Part shown: piece after piece, positions 43,674 through 53,152 of the stretch
Position numbering within the stretch: the first letter of the stretch is position 1
Layout: each line of letters opens with the position of its first letter
NCBI GenBank assembly: GCA_028284225.1
Contig: JANQSD010000002.1
Location: 1 to 64,000 of the forward strand
Source: Arenicellales bacterium
GTDB taxonomy: Bacteria > Pseudomonadota > Gammaproteobacteria > Arenicellales > JAHEKD01
DNA: 64,000 bases
Direction of reading: 5' to 3'
Made by a program: the position numbers and the translations under genes
The notes under the pieces: generated by a model
Databases searched by the model: none
Told to the model about the DNA's origin: nothing
What the model saw: only the letters and a program-made list of their open reading frames with translations

Positions 43674-44447
43674 CTACAATTCAATAACGCTGCCTGCACT
43701 GTACTTTTGAATGCCAAATTCATTATGGAACCTAACCATATACTCAAACTCAACACAATGCATCGGAGCCAGGATTGAGGGATGTTCTTGCTTAAAGTAT
43801 TCAATAGTTTGTTCAACCGGCGGGTTCTCTTCATGCAGCAAATGAAATCCGCCCAGCACTGCATATAAGTTTTGGCCTGTGATCTGTTTCGCATATTCAC
43901 AAATATTACAAATCCCGGCATGGGAACAACCGCTTATGACCACCGCACCTTTATCGGTTTGAAATGCCAGTGCTGTGTCATCAGGCATGCTATCACCTTC
44001 ATATGCCCCGGCTTCAAATTCAGTAATTCGAGGAATTTCACCCAAGAAAAAGGCGCCTTCGTAAAACTGATTTACATTATTGCTTAAAATTAAATCGAAG
44101 TTATCTGCTAATTCAGTTTGAATGCGCTTGTATTCTTGATCAGTAGTCTCATCAGCATCACCAAGCTTGGCCGTTAAAATCCTTGGATGGAGTAAAATTT
44201 TCTTTTTTTGTTTGAAACAATTGAACAATAACCCACGAGTGTGATCACGATGAAAATGTGAAAGTGCAACATAGTCTACCTCCTCCAGGTCAAGACCAGC
44301 TTTAGCTGCGTTTTGCACATACACATTAGAAAACCCTGTATCGAAAAGAATAGTTTTATCCTGGTACTCTATAAATGCTGAAAATCCCCATTCTGCCAAC
44401 CATTCCATATCACAGACCTGGTTTTCACAAAGTAAGGTGATTTTCAT
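43674..44447 (-). CDS. Metallo-beta-lactamase fold hydrolase
   Basis: A 257-residue MBL-fold protein with the di-metal motif SHFHRDH (His64, His66, Asp68, His69), a further ligand in GCSHAGICN and a late His in APMHCVEFE. The pattern resembles the group annotated as dihydropterin ribofuranosyl-aminobenzene phosphate synthase-like or DdhA-type hydrolases, whose activity is mostly undefined. It is directly upstream of the GFA gene on the same strand. The substrate is unknown. Confidence 0.88.
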   Translation of the reverse strand: MKITLLCENQVCDMEWLAEWGFSAFIEYQDKTILFDTGFSNVYVQNAAKAGLDLEEVDYVALSHFHRDHTRGLLFNCFKQKKKILLHPRILTAKLGDADETTDQEYKRIQTELADNFDLILSNNVNQFYEGAFFLGEIPRITEFEAGAYEGDSMPDDTALAFQTDKGAVVISGCSHAGICNICEYAKQITGQNLYAVLGGFHLLHEENPPVEQTIEYFKQEHPSILAPMHCVEFEYMVRFHNEFGIQKYSAGSVIEL

Positions 44448-44481
44448 GATTATGTTTGAGTCGTGGCTTTAACCATAACGG

Positions 44482-45756
44482 TTACTTTAACAATATATCT
44501 ACTGTCACAGCCTCCAAACACACGCATAGCACCTCGGTAGCCCTGCTGACTTCATCAACCGTCGGGAATGATGGTGCAATACGAATGTTTTTATCCTCAG
44601 GATCGTTGCCATAGGGGAATGTTGCACCAGCCGGTGTAAGTTTAACGCCTAACTCACTTGCCATGCTGATGACTTTCTGGGCAACACCAGGCAAAGCGTT
44701 CAAATCGATAAAATAACCGCCCTTTGGCCTTGACCAGACAGCAATTTCCTTGCCGGCCAATCTGGACTCTAATACATTTTGTACTGCATCGAACCGGGCT
44801 TTTAGCAGCTGCGCATGTTTTTCCATATGCTCATTCAACCCGTTCATATCCTTTAAAAAATTGACATGACGCAGTTGATTCAGTTTATCCGGCCCAATAG
44901 TTTGAAACGCTAAATGTTTGCGGAAAAAAGCCATATTATTTTCACTACCGGCCATCATGGCAACACCGGAACCTGGGAAAGTGAGCTTGGAAGTAGAACC
45001 AAACAAATACGGCCGATCTTCGTGACCTGCGCCTCTACACTCATTCAGGATATCTTTTACTGTTGCGTAACCATCGCCCAGATGATGCACAGTGTAAGCA
45101 TTGTCCCAAAAGATTCGAAAATCTTTGGCCGCTGTTGTCATCGTTGCCAAGCGTTCAACCACTTCATCACTGTAGCAAATCCCGGTCGGGTTACTGTACT
45201 TGGGGACACACCATACGCCTTTAATAGTTTCATCATCTTTAACTAGGGCCTCCACTCTGTCCATATCCGGGCCATCATCAGCCATGGCAACCGGGATCAT
45301 TTTTATCCCTAGATGTTCACAAATTGCAAAATGCCGATCATAGCCGGGTACCGGGCATAGAAAATTGACTTCTTCGTCTTTAACCCAAGGGCCTGCGCTT
45401 GTCGTGCCATGCAACATAGCTATAGACATGGCATCGTGCATCATATTTAAGCTGGCATTACCGCCTATGATAATTTCAGTTTCGGCAACTTCCATGTATT
45501 CAGCAAAAAATCGCTTAGCTTCAATCAACCCATCAAGACCACCGTAATTGCGGCAGTCCACATTATCTTCTGCCATGTAGTTATCTTTGCCTACACATTC
45601 GAACATTGACAAGGAAAGATCAAGCTGTTCATTACTGGGTTTACCGCGAGTCATATCCAATGCTAGATTGCTGGCTCGAATTACCTCTATTTCTTCCCTC
45701 AGCCCAGTTTTTGTACTTAACAATTGTGATTTAGATAAAGATTGATAGGCTGTCAT
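44482..45756 (-). CDS. PLP-dependent class I/II aminotransferase (subgroup 1c-like)
   Basis: A 424-residue fold-type I aminotransferase. The PLP Lys is Lys257 in GSTSKLTFPGSG, NPTG is at 189-192 and FWDNAY (216-221) holds the Asp and Tyr that contact the cofactor. Signature blocks such as MTRGKPSNEQLDLS and CPVPGYDRHFAICEHLG match a little-studied branch of aspartate aminotransferases. The usual donor is aspartate or glutamate. It is 34 bases upstream of the MBL-fold gene on the same strand. Confidence 0.88.
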   Translation of the reverse strand: MTAYQSLSKSQLLSTKTGLREEIEVIRASNLALDMTRGKPSNEQLDLSLSMFECVGKDNYMAEDNVDCRNYGGLDGLIEAKRFFAEYMEVAETEIIIGGNASLNMMHDAMSIAMLHGTTSAGPWVKDEEVNFLCPVPGYDRHFAICEHLGIKMIPVAMADDGPDMDRVEALVKDDETIKGVWCVPKYSNPTGICYSDEVVERLATMTTAAKDFRIFWDNAYTVHHLGDGYATVKDILNECRGAGHEDRPYLFGSTSKLTFPGSGVAMMAGSENNMAFFRKHLAFQTIGPDKLNQLRHVNFLKDMNGLNEHMEKHAQLLKARFDAVQNVLESRLAGKEIAVWSRPKGGYFIDLNALPGVAQKVISMASELGVKLTPAGATFPYGNDPEDKNIRIAPSFPTVDEVSRATEVLCVCLEAVTVDILLK

Positions 45757-45845
45757 TAGCTAACCTTAAATATATTTGCCTTGAACGAAATTTAACATAA
45801 AGATTAACAGTGTTTGTTGTAAATTTTTTATGAACTATGTAGAAC

Positions 45846-45917
45846 TCTCTCTAACTCCCCCCAAAGGGGGGAGAATCTGCATTCCTCCCCTCTCAGGGGA
45901 GGTTAGGAGGGGTTTTT
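45846..45917 (+). repeat. Family A cloverleaf-like repeat, copy 3
   Basis: Hairpin CTCCCCCC-AAA-GGGGGGAG and hairpin CCTCCCCT-CTC-AGGGGAGG with a flanking outer stem end in GGGGTTTTT. Same layout as 23069-23142, here between the deacetylase-like and aminotransferase genes. Confidence 0.7.
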
Positions 45918-45946
45918 AATATTCATTTAAATCCCCGTAGAATACT

Positions 45947-46975
45947 TTATCTACCCTCAAAACCTTTTAAAACATTAACGGTATTAATCCCTATTTCCTC
46001 TACGGCATAACCACCTTCCATAACAAACAGCGTGGGCAAATTCAGATCAGCCAAATAATTGCCATAAGTTATAAAATCCTCAGATTGCAATTTAAAATAG
46101 CTAATCGGGTCATTTTCAAAAGTATCGACACCTAAGGAAATAATCAGCGCATCCGGAGAATACTTTTGGATTTGATTCAGTGCGTCATTAAAAGGCTCTA
46201 GCCATTGTTCAAAATTCGCCCCTCGATAAAGCGGATAATTAATATTGAACCCCTTTCCTTTTGCCTCGCCATTCTCATCGGCATAGCCCAGAAAATGTGG
46301 AAATTCCTGCGCCGGATGTGCATGAATGGAGAGAAACAACACATCATCACGAATGTAAAAGATATCTTGTGTGCCGTTGCCATGGTGATAGTCGACATCG
46401 AAAATAGCTACCCTGCCAGCCCCTTGGTTGAGCAAATGCTGTGCCGCAAGACCGGCGTTATTAAAAAAGCAATATCCACCAAACATGTCAATGGCCGCAT
46501 GATGACCGGGTGGACGGCATAAAGAAAACGCATTTAATTCACCTTTATTGAGCAGTTCAGCACCGCTCAATGCAACATTGGCACTTGCCAAGGCGGCCTG
46601 GTAAGTACCGGCAGTGATAGAGGTTTCAGCCGCTAAACAATAATAACCTAATAGGCCGTCAATGTCCGTGGGCTTACGCTGTGCCATACGCCGGGCCGGC
46701 CAGCACGTGGCAATCGCTTCACCTTGATAACCAGCTTCCTGCCATAATCCCCAGGCTTCTGCCAGAAACTCTACATATTCTGAATCATGTAATTGAGTAA
46801 TGGGCTCTAACCCAAAATCATCAGGAGCTCTAATCTCTCCCAACTCGGTTACCGTAACTTGATCGACAATAAAATCCATGCGTGACGGTTTTTCAAATGG
46901 AGCGACTAACTCACCGCCTGCAAGCTCTGTTTTGGCATCTCTAAGTTTGTGATCTTCAGAATAAACGGTGATCAT
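45947..46975 (-). CDS. Histone deacetylase / acetylpolyamine amidohydrolase family protein
   Basis: A 342-residue zinc amidohydrolase. Key motifs: RPPGHHA with the His pair, FDVDYHHGNGTQDIFY with zinc ligands Asp and His, SIHAHPAQEFPHFLGY and LGVDTFENDP with the last Asp ligand. The loop ADENGEAKGKGFNINYPL is typical of acetylpolyamine amidohydrolases. The likely reaction is deacetylation of acetylated polyamines; protein substrates are less likely in bacteria. SD not strong. It is upstream of the aminotransferase on the same strand, with repeat A between them. Confidence 0.9.
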   Translation of the reverse strand: MITVYSEDHKLRDAKTELAGGELVAPFEKPSRMDFIVDQVTVTELGEIRAPDDFGLEPITQLHDSEYVEFLAEAWGLWQEAGYQGEAIATCWPARRMAQRKPTDIDGLLGYYCLAAETSITAGTYQAALASANVALSGAELLNKGELNAFSLCRPPGHHAAIDMFGGYCFFNNAGLAAQHLLNQGAGRVAIFDVDYHHGNGTQDIFYIRDDVLFLSIHAHPAQEFPHFLGYADENGEAKGKGFNINYPLYRGANFEQWLEPFNDALNQIQKYSPDALIISLGVDTFENDPISYFKLQSEDFITYGNYLADLNLPTLFVMEGGYAVEEIGINTVNVLKGFEGR

Positions 46976-46990
46976 AAATGTCGCCTGGCC

Positions 46991-47164
46991 TTAATACTTA
47001 ATGATCAAATAAATACCAAAAGCAGCCCAAGCCAAGGCAACCGGCCAAAAAAATAAAGGCTCTTCTGAACGGCTAATCGAACGCAGCAAATACGTCCTGC
47101 CCTTAGAAATATCATAGCAAGCCCAGGCTAATAATCCATAACCAACAATTTCCCAAACTGACAT
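46991..47164 (-). CDS. Small two-helix membrane protein
   Basis: A 57-residue frame with a good ribosome-binding site (GGAG, 6 bases before the ATG). It encodes two hydrophobic segments: WEIVGYGLLAWACYDI and PLFFWPVALAWAAFGIYLII, joined by a basic loop SKGRTYLLRSISRSE. The end lies 16 bases before the deacetylase-like gene on the same strand, so they could be co-transcribed. The protein is not recognised. Codon use and the SD make it credible. Confidence 0.6.
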   Translation of the reverse strand: MSVWEIVGYGLLAWACYDISKGRTYLLRSISRSEEPLFFWPVALAWAAFGIYLIIKY

Positions 47165-47245
47165 TGCAACTCCACTGTACTAATTAAAGGGGAATAGAAT
47201 TATTCTAGTAATTATAACCACAACTGTATTTTTTGGTTCACATTC

Positions 47246-49051
47246 TCACTGCAGCAAAGTATAGAGTTTTTCATCTTGACTACGACCGCGTATAGGAATC
47301 TGACCAACAAATTTGTAATTAAATTTATCTTTTGTAAGTTCGTAAGTAGACCCTGAAACCAGTATTTGGGTATTAAATTCCTTGTTAAGCTGCTCAATAC
47401 GAGCGGCTAGATTAACCTGATCACCATGCACAGTGAACCCTAACCGGCTTTTGCCTCCTATAGTTCCGCAGACTGCTGCACCGGTATTGATGCCGATTCG
47501 GGTTTTAATTTTTATTCCGTCACCGAACCGCTTAAGCCTACAAATATCGATAATCTCTAACCCTACCCTGACGGCATTCACAGCATGATCAACATCCTCT
47601 ATGGGTAAATTAAAGGTGGCCAGCACAGCATCTCCTTGAAACTGATGAATCACACCATTGTATCTTTCAATCGGCGTAATAATGGCAGAAAAATAATCAT
47701 TTAAAAAATCAATTATTTGTTCTGGAGCCAGTTTTTCCGACATGGCACTGAACCCGGCAATATCGGTGAATAATGTGGTTGTTTCTCTGGTTTGTGGTGC
47801 TAATGTCCCTTTGCTGAGAATCTCAGCGGCCATTGCATTGGGCACATATTTACCGAAGGTTTCGCGCATTTGTTTTTTTTCTTTTAAACCTTGAACCATA
47901 TGATTAAAAGAATGGGCCGCTTGATCAAATTCCTTAATAAAACTCGATTCCAGTTCAGGAATCTTTGATAAGTCATCTTGGTAAACCTGCTGTGCAGTTG
48001 CTGAAAAATCAAGCACCGGTGTACTCAATTTGCGACTAAACCACCAAGCAAAAAATAAGGCCAAAGCCAGAATCCCTAAGGCCCAATAAAATGCTTTTTC
48101 AATTAATTCAAACTCACTGGCAATTCCCTGCTCATCAAAATAACAACCGATCAGCCAAGGTGTTTGACCAAAATCATTGACCTCAAGGTAAAAAAACAAA
48201 TAATCGTTAACCAAGCCATCAAGCTCTAACCAACGTGCCTTAAATTCTTGATTTTCATTCGTCTCTAACTCATAGGAATCTGCTGACGACCACATCTGAC
48301 TTAACACAGGATCATCCGATTGATCGAGTGTTGGCAAATTTGTTTGCCAGTTGATGCTCTCGGGAACTGAGTTCTCAGCCTGTAATCCTCCAGAGGCTTG
48401 ATCCGGAGTAGCTAATATTCTGTCTTCACCATATAGAATAAATGGAGTCGTATCATAACGATTACCTAATTCTTTCAAATTTTCAGAAAAATCAGCGGTA
48501 TGAACACTGGCAATCAATAATCCCTGGTAATTGCCATCGATAAATAATGGACGCGAGTGACTGATTACAGTACGCCCAATGTCCCCCACAAAAACAGGTT
48601 GCAACCACTTGGGTTCTACCTGACTCATTAGTTCATCAATAAACGGAACTTGCCTCCAATCATTGTTTTCGATATAGAGTTGCTCATCGAGCGCCTGTGA
48701 TACCAGGGTAACTTGTCTGTGTTTATCTAGATAAAGCAATGTCGCAACTTGCGGTGTACCCGCCAGCGCAAGGCCAAATGCTTGTACTACATCATCCTTA
48801 TGACTGAGATCAATCTGTCCTTGCTTGATACGTTTTTCCAGATAAATCAGTTGTTCTTCAGCCGGAAGCAAATTGCTGTAAATTCTCTCAGTAACAACTG
48901 AGACGACCAGCGCTGCTTTATCACCCACCAGTTTGCTTGTGTTTTTTTGCGCAAGTCCTAAGCTTAAAAACAGAATTAAGCTGCAACTCAGGATAACTAA
49001 CCCTAACATGCCTCCTGTCAGCAACCATGAAAGTGGAAGTTTTTTACTCAT
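47246..49051 (-). CDS. Membrane-bound class III adenylate/guanylate cyclase
   Basis: A 601-residue sensor cyclase: N-terminal helix (LTGGMLGLVILSCSLILFL), a periplasmic sensor of about 280 residues with the feel of a Cache domain, a second helix near 330-345 (FYWALGILALALFFAWWF), a HAMP-like stretch and a C-terminal CHD cyclase domain (about 405-560). Catalytic metal sites are FTDIAGFSAM and FQGDAVLATF; FTVHGDQVNLAARIE carries the Asn/Arg pair. It makes cAMP or cGMP in response to an external cue. ATP versus GTP choice is not certain. Confidence 0.9.
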   Translation of the reverse strand: MSKKLPLSWLLTGGMLGLVILSCSLILFLSLGLAQKNTSKLVGDKAALVVSVVTERIYSNLLPAEEQLIYLEKRIKQGQIDLSHKDDVVQAFGLALAGTPQVATLLYLDKHRQVTLVSQALDEQLYIENNDWRQVPFIDELMSQVEPKWLQPVFVGDIGRTVISHSRPLFIDGNYQGLLIASVHTADFSENLKELGNRYDTTPFILYGEDRILATPDQASGGLQAENSVPESINWQTNLPTLDQSDDPVLSQMWSSADSYELETNENQEFKARWLELDGLVNDYLFFYLEVNDFGQTPWLIGCYFDEQGIASEFELIEKAFYWALGILALALFFAWWFSRKLSTPVLDFSATAQQVYQDDLSKIPELESSFIKEFDQAAHSFNHMVQGLKEKKQMRETFGKYVPNAMAAEILSKGTLAPQTRETTTLFTDIAGFSAMSEKLAPEQIIDFLNDYFSAIITPIERYNGVIHQFQGDAVLATFNLPIEDVDHAVNAVRVGLEIIDICRLKRFGDGIKIKTRIGINTGAAVCGTIGGKSRLGFTVHGDQVNLAARIEQLNKEFNTQILVSGSTYELTKDKFNYKFVGQIPIRGRSQDEKLYTLLQ

Positions 49052-49101
49052 TTCAGACTCATCCTTGAATTGTCAGTCGTGCTGTCCATAACACTTTATA
49101 G

Positions 49102-49818
49102 TTAATTCTTTACTAGCAGTTCCGGAAAATATCTTTCATACATTCTTTGATTATAGCCGTTTAAGTTATCCAGTTTTTTAATGTATTCCTTTAACGGTGA
49201 ATCCATAGGCGCCTTGATTACAGAGGCAACATGGGCGAAAACACTGGCATCAATACGTGTGGGCTCATCCCCATGGATAAAAGATTTGTCGCCTAAATAA
49301 TCACTTAAACTTTGTAAACAACCAATACCGATTTTATAAACCTCGGCTTGTGAATGACGCCCTATGCCCTGCCCGTGTAGCTGCTTTTTGACCATTTTTT
49401 GTGCAATGGCCGGTGCAATTTGCTTTACACCGGGCGGCATTGAGCTAAAGAAAATCTTTTTAACTTTGACCCAGCCTTGCGGGTCAATCCAGCGCGAATA
49501 TACCAGGGTCCAATAAAACTTTTCATCCATCATCGCTTGTAAGGCACAAGAGACAGCCTTTTGCTCGGTGGTTAAATGTTTATCAAAATCAATATTATAT
49601 TTTTCATTGAGGTAAGCAATAATGAACTCAGAATCGGCAACCACTTTGCCGTCATCATTGATCATCGGTAATTTACCCTTGGGAGTCTTGCGAGTATTAC
49701 CGAAATTCACAACCTCATGTTCCAGAGTGGACATACGCAAATAAGTTTCTATTTTCATGCAAAACGGACTGAAATTAGGTAGGCCGTAACCTGAGGTAAA
49801 TTGATAGAGTTTAATCAT
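49102..49818 (-). CDS. GST-like protein (metaxin/Fax-like)
   Basis: A 238-residue protein with a GST N-terminal thioredoxin-like domain (YGLPNFSPFCMKIETYLRM, about 11-29; GKLPMINDDGKVVADSEFII) and a helical C-terminal domain with DEPTRIDASVFAHVASV. It resembles the bacterial relatives of metaxin and failed-axon-connections proteins more than classical GST. Its start overlaps the antiporter stop in ATGA (49815-49818), so translation is coupled to the antiporter gene. Function unknown. Confidence 0.82.
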   Translation of the reverse strand: MIKLYQFTSGYGLPNFSPFCMKIETYLRMSTLEHEVVNFGNTRKTPKGKLPMINDDGKVVADSEFIIAYLNEKYNIDFDKHLTTEQKAVSCALQAMMDEKFYWTLVYSRWIDPQGWVKVKKIFFSSMPPGVKQIAPAIAQKMVKKQLHGQGIGRHSQAEVYKIGIGCLQSLSDYLGDKSFIHGDEPTRIDASVFAHVASVIKAPMDSPLKEYIKKLDNLNGYNQRMYERYFPELLVKN

Positions 49819-51077
49819 TTCACTTGTTGCTTAAATTGTTCATAGGGTAAAGGCGCTGTCTTCACCGCCTCTTCAGAAGCCTTATGTGCGGCAATTTTAT
49901 CCGCATAACGGTTAGCCAGTGGCGCAGCCGTGATGCCGTGTAAGACTACACTTAAGGCCACAGTTAAAAAAGTAACAATCAGAATCTGCTCTTTATTAGG
50001 CACATCGGAATTTTGTAAAATTAATAGTGCAAACAATACCGATGCCAATCCTCTCGGGCCGAACCAGCCCATAAATAAATGCGTAACAGGTTTAAGGCCT
50101 GAGCCCAGCAAGCAGAACGAAACAGGTAACATCCTGACAACTGTCAAACTTAAAATAGCATAAATCAAATGGATAGCATTAATTAGCGGCATAACACTGG
50201 GTAACAACACTGCTCCAAACATTAAAAAAGTGAAGGTGGTTAATAAGTGGCTCTGGGTTTCAGCGAATTCATAAAAGAATTTAGATTCTTGCTTAAAATT
50301 ATTCCCAAAACACAGCCCGGCAATAAACGCTGCGATAAAGCCGTTACCATGCACCAATTCTGCACCGGCAAATGCGCACACCGCAATCGTTAATGAAGTA
50401 ATACCAATACCTATTTCTGTCACCCACTTTCGTTTAACAGCAATGGTTAAAACTTTTGCACCAATAATCCCAGTAACAATTCCTACCACCGGGCCCAGGA
50501 TTAATTGTAAAGCGACAAATTTAACCCAGTTTTGATCGCTCGATGCCGCCATACTGGCTAAAAAAGCGGTAATTAATACCAGCGGCAATGCAAAACCATC
50601 ATTCAACCCACTTTCTACGTTCAAGGTTTGACGAATTCGTAGCGGTACTTTTGCATTACTGACCACAGATTGCCCCAAAGCGGCATCAGTAGGGGCAAGA
50701 ATTGCAGCCAACAACATGGCTTGCCAGATACCGATTTGCGGAAATAGATAATAAGCAATTACTGCACCCAAAATCACTGTCAGAGTCATTCCAATCAATA
50801 AAAGCCGGGCTGGAAGAGATTTATTTGCCAGTAATGCATCCAGGCGTATATGAGAAGCATCAATAAACAGCACTAAAATCAAAGTGATTTCCGCAATGGT
50901 ATGTATCACATCCACATGGGTATGGATTGGAATCAGATTTAAGCAGTATTTGCTTAATAAAAACCCGATCACTAAAAATAACATGGGCGCTGTAAACACC
51001 GTATTTTCAAAACGCTGCGATTGAGTCGAATACAGAAAATAAATCAGTGCAATGGTAAAAATTGCAATTAAAGTCAT
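49815..51077 (-). CDS. Cation:proton antiporter (CPA1 family)
   Basis: A 420-residue membrane protein with about twelve helices. The key motif AILAPTDAALGQSVVSNAKV (about 128-147) carries the Asp of the CPA1 Na+/H+ exchangers, and NVESGLNDGFALPLVLI holds the second Asp near 160. It should exchange Na+ or K+ for protons across the inner membrane. Coupled through ATGA to the following GST-like gene, as seen in ion-antiport systems that sense redox stress, though that analogy is loose. Confidence 0.9.
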   Translation of the reverse strand: MTLIAIFTIALIYFLYSTQSQRFENTVFTAPMLFLVIGFLLSKYCLNLIPIHTHVDVIHTIAEITLILVLFIDASHIRLDALLANKSLPARLLLIGMTLTVILGAVIAYYLFPQIGIWQAMLLAAILAPTDAALGQSVVSNAKVPLRIRQTLNVESGLNDGFALPLVLITAFLASMAASSDQNWVKFVALQLILGPVVGIVTGIIGAKVLTIAVKRKWVTEIGIGITSLTIAVCAFAGAELVHGNGFIAAFIAGLCFGNNFKQESKFFYEFAETQSHLLTTFTFLMFGAVLLPSVMPLINAIHLIYAILSLTVVRMLPVSFCLLGSGLKPVTHLFMGWFGPRGLASVLFALLILQNSDVPNKEQILIVTFLTVALSVVLHGITAAPLANRYADKIAAHKASEEAVKTAPLPYEQFKQQVK

Positions 51078-51087
51078 TGTAGCGACT

Positions 51088-51120
51088 CGTCATGCCGGAA
51101 ACACGAAGTGTTATCCGGTA
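51088..51120. repeat. Family B-like palindrome
   Basis: ATGCCGGA and ATCCGGTAT enclose a small stem AACAC-GAA-GTGTT. It resembles the ends of 41338-41402 and lies between the thiolase and antiporter genes. Confidence 0.45.
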
Positions 51121-51190
51121 TCCAACGGTGTTGACAACATCTGTGTCTTTTTAGACTAATGATTATTTCTGGCAACGTTGCAAACCCATA

Positions 51191-52465
51191 TCAAGACTCA
51201 AGTAATGCAACCGTGCCCAATCCACCATCGGCACAGATACTGACTATTGCACGCTTGCCTGTCCCCATAGACGCCAGTTCTTTTACAGCCTGGCTCAAAA
51301 TACGGCCACCGGTAGCACCGAAAGGATGACCCAAAGCAATACTGCCGCCATTAGGGTTGAATCGATCCCAGGGGAACTGACCAAACTCAAAATTCACCCC
51401 GGCTTTTTGCTTAAGAAAATCCTGACTTTCCAGCGCAGCTACATTGGATAACACCTGTGCTGAGAATGCTTCATGAATTTCCCACAAATCTATTTGATCA
51501 TAACGCAACTCATGACGCGCTAATAGTCTCGGAATGGCATAGGCCGGCGCCATTAATAAACCTTCACTAAAAATGTCGACTGCAGCCATTTCCCAATCGA
51601 TCAGCTTAACTTGATGCAGGCTGTCAGGCAATCTATTCAGACCGTGAGTGTTTGCTACCCATAAACCTGCTGCCCCGTCTGTTAAAGGCGATGAATTACC
51701 TGCGGTTAATGTTCCCAGGCCGGATTTTCGATCAAACGCCGGCTTAAGTTTAGCCAGTTTTTCCAAGCTGGTATCCATTCTGGGGATAGTATCTTTATCG
51801 ACATCATTCAGGGGTGTAATCAAATCATCAAAAAAACCCGATGCCTGTGCCCTGGTAGCACGCTCATGGCTTTGCAAGGCGATCTGGTCCTGTGCTTCTC
51901 TTTGAATCTGCCAGGTTTTTGCCATTTCTTCAGTGTGTTCACCCATGCTCATACTCGTGGTTCGATTTGAAACACTGGGAATATGCAAACGGATATCACC
52001 AAAGCTTAAATCCTTGACTGATTCCAGTCGTTGACCCATTGATCGGGCCTGAAAAAAGCGTCGTAACCAGTCAGATAAATTTTGCTTTAAACCAATCTGG
52101 ACTCGACTCATACTCTCAACCCCGCCGGCAATGGCTAAATCACGGCCATCTTGGCCCAGCATCTGCGCCGCCTGAAAAACAGCAACCATGCTGGTACTAC
52201 AAGCCATTACAGTGGAAAAAGATGGCACATTAGGATCGAGTTTAGAGTCCAGCCAGATTTCTCTGGCAATATTGCTATAACCAAGATTAGGCGCAACTGT
52301 TCCCCAAATAGTGAAATCAGGCAAATGATGGCCGTCTTTTGTCATTGCCTTAACAACCGGTACGGATGATTCAATTGCATCCAGGCCGCTCAGTTCTCCG
52401 TCGATTTTTGCGAATGGTGTGCGCTTGCCGCTGGCGAGCCAAATGGTCGAATTATTGCTATTCAT
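51191..52465 (-). CDS. Thiolase family acetyl-CoA acyltransferase
   Basis: A 424-residue thiolase. The nucleophile is Cys89 in VMACSTSMVAVF, GGSIALGHPFGATGGR carries the active-site His and SICADGGLG carries the second Cys. The reaction is thiolytic cleavage or condensation of acyl-CoA. The family branch is FadI-like rather than PhaA, but chain preference cannot be told. A GAGG ribosome-binding site precedes the ATG, 3 bases after the GNAT stop, so they form one operon. The FadJ and FadI-like genes are upstream. Confidence 0.9.
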   Translation of the reverse strand: MNSNNSTIWLASGKRTPFAKIDGELSGLDAIESSVPVVKAMTKDGHHLPDFTIWGTVAPNLGYSNIAREIWLDSKLDPNVPSFSTVMACSTSMVAVFQAAQMLGQDGRDLAIAGGVESMSRVQIGLKQNLSDWLRRFFQARSMGQRLESVKDLSFGDIRLHIPSVSNRTTSMSMGEHTEEMAKTWQIQREAQDQIALQSHERATRAQASGFFDDLITPLNDVDKDTIPRMDTSLEKLAKLKPAFDRKSGLGTLTAGNSSPLTDGAAGLWVANTHGLNRLPDSLHQVKLIDWEMAAVDIFSEGLLMAPAYAIPRLLARHELRYDQIDLWEIHEAFSAQVLSNVAALESQDFLKQKAGVNFEFGQFPWDRFNPNGGSIALGHPFGATGGRILSQAVKELASMGTGKRAIVSICADGGLGTVALLES

Positions 52466-52467
52466 AA

Positions 52468-52917
52468 CTACCTCAAAGTTTTATCAAATATATATTGGGT
52501 TTTAGTCCTATCCATGGTTTGTGCCAAATAAAAATCATGGGCTTGTTTTCGTTGGTCAGCACAGCGCACTCGAAGTTTCATTTGTCCCCGGGTTTTTGCC
52601 CATTCGGATACCCGGCTGATTAACATAGAACCGATACCCTGGTGCCGATAATTTTTGTCCACAACCAGACCGCCAATTTCAGCAAAAGAAGCTGATTCAA
52701 TTCGGGTGGCTATAAAAACATGTATCCATGCTATAACCATTCGACCATCAACTACCACCCACACCTGTTGATCCGGATCAACAATAACTTTTGCCAAGGT
52801 TTGTTTGACTTTCTCTGCTTCTACTAAATAGTCAAACTGCTGGCATAGAGAAGCAATTTCAGCACTATCATCTTGATTTGCGGCTCTGATTTGGATGTTT
52901 GAATGATTGTCTGTCAT
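52468..52917 (-). CDS. GNAT family N-acetyltransferase
   Basis: A 149-residue GNAT protein. The acetyl-CoA pyrophosphate loop is DKNYRHQGIGSMLISRV (about 92-108), and LRVRCADQRKQAHDFYLAQTM forms the C-terminal part. It should acetylate an amine or a protein; the acceptor is unknown. It precedes the thiolase gene by 2 bases and lies downstream of the FadJ-like gene, separated by a repeat-rich gap (52918-53170). Confidence 0.87.
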   Translation of the reverse strand: MTDNHSNIQIRAANQDDSAEIASLCQQFDYLVEAEKVKQTLAKVIVDPDQQVWVVVDGRMVIAWIHVFIATRIESASFAEIGGLVVDKNYRHQGIGSMLISRVSEWAKTRGQMKLRVRCADQRKQAHDFYLAQTMDRTKTQYIFDKTLR

Positions 52918-52979
52918 TCAGCGTTGTCTCCTTGAAATACCCCGCGTCACTACTAATGAGTTAGGCTTACTACAAATCT

Positions 52980-53152
52980 AAAAGATCCCGCAACAAGCGC
53001 AGCAAAGCCTGCCTTGCTGTCATTCCGAGCAAGCAACAAGCGAGTCGAGGAATCTCTATGAGTTCAGTTTCCAATTGAAGCAATGTAACTTAAATATAAG
53101 GCCCGAGCAGTCATCTACAGATCCCTCGTCGCTTTGCTCCTCGGGATGACAT
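52980..53152. repeat. Family D composite palindromic repeat
   Basis: TGTCATTCCGAG (around 53018) and CTCGGGATGACA (53139-53152) are an imperfect inverted pair that encloses about 110 bases. The right half matches 63-95 and 43207-43240. No frame of interest is inside. Confidence 0.5.
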
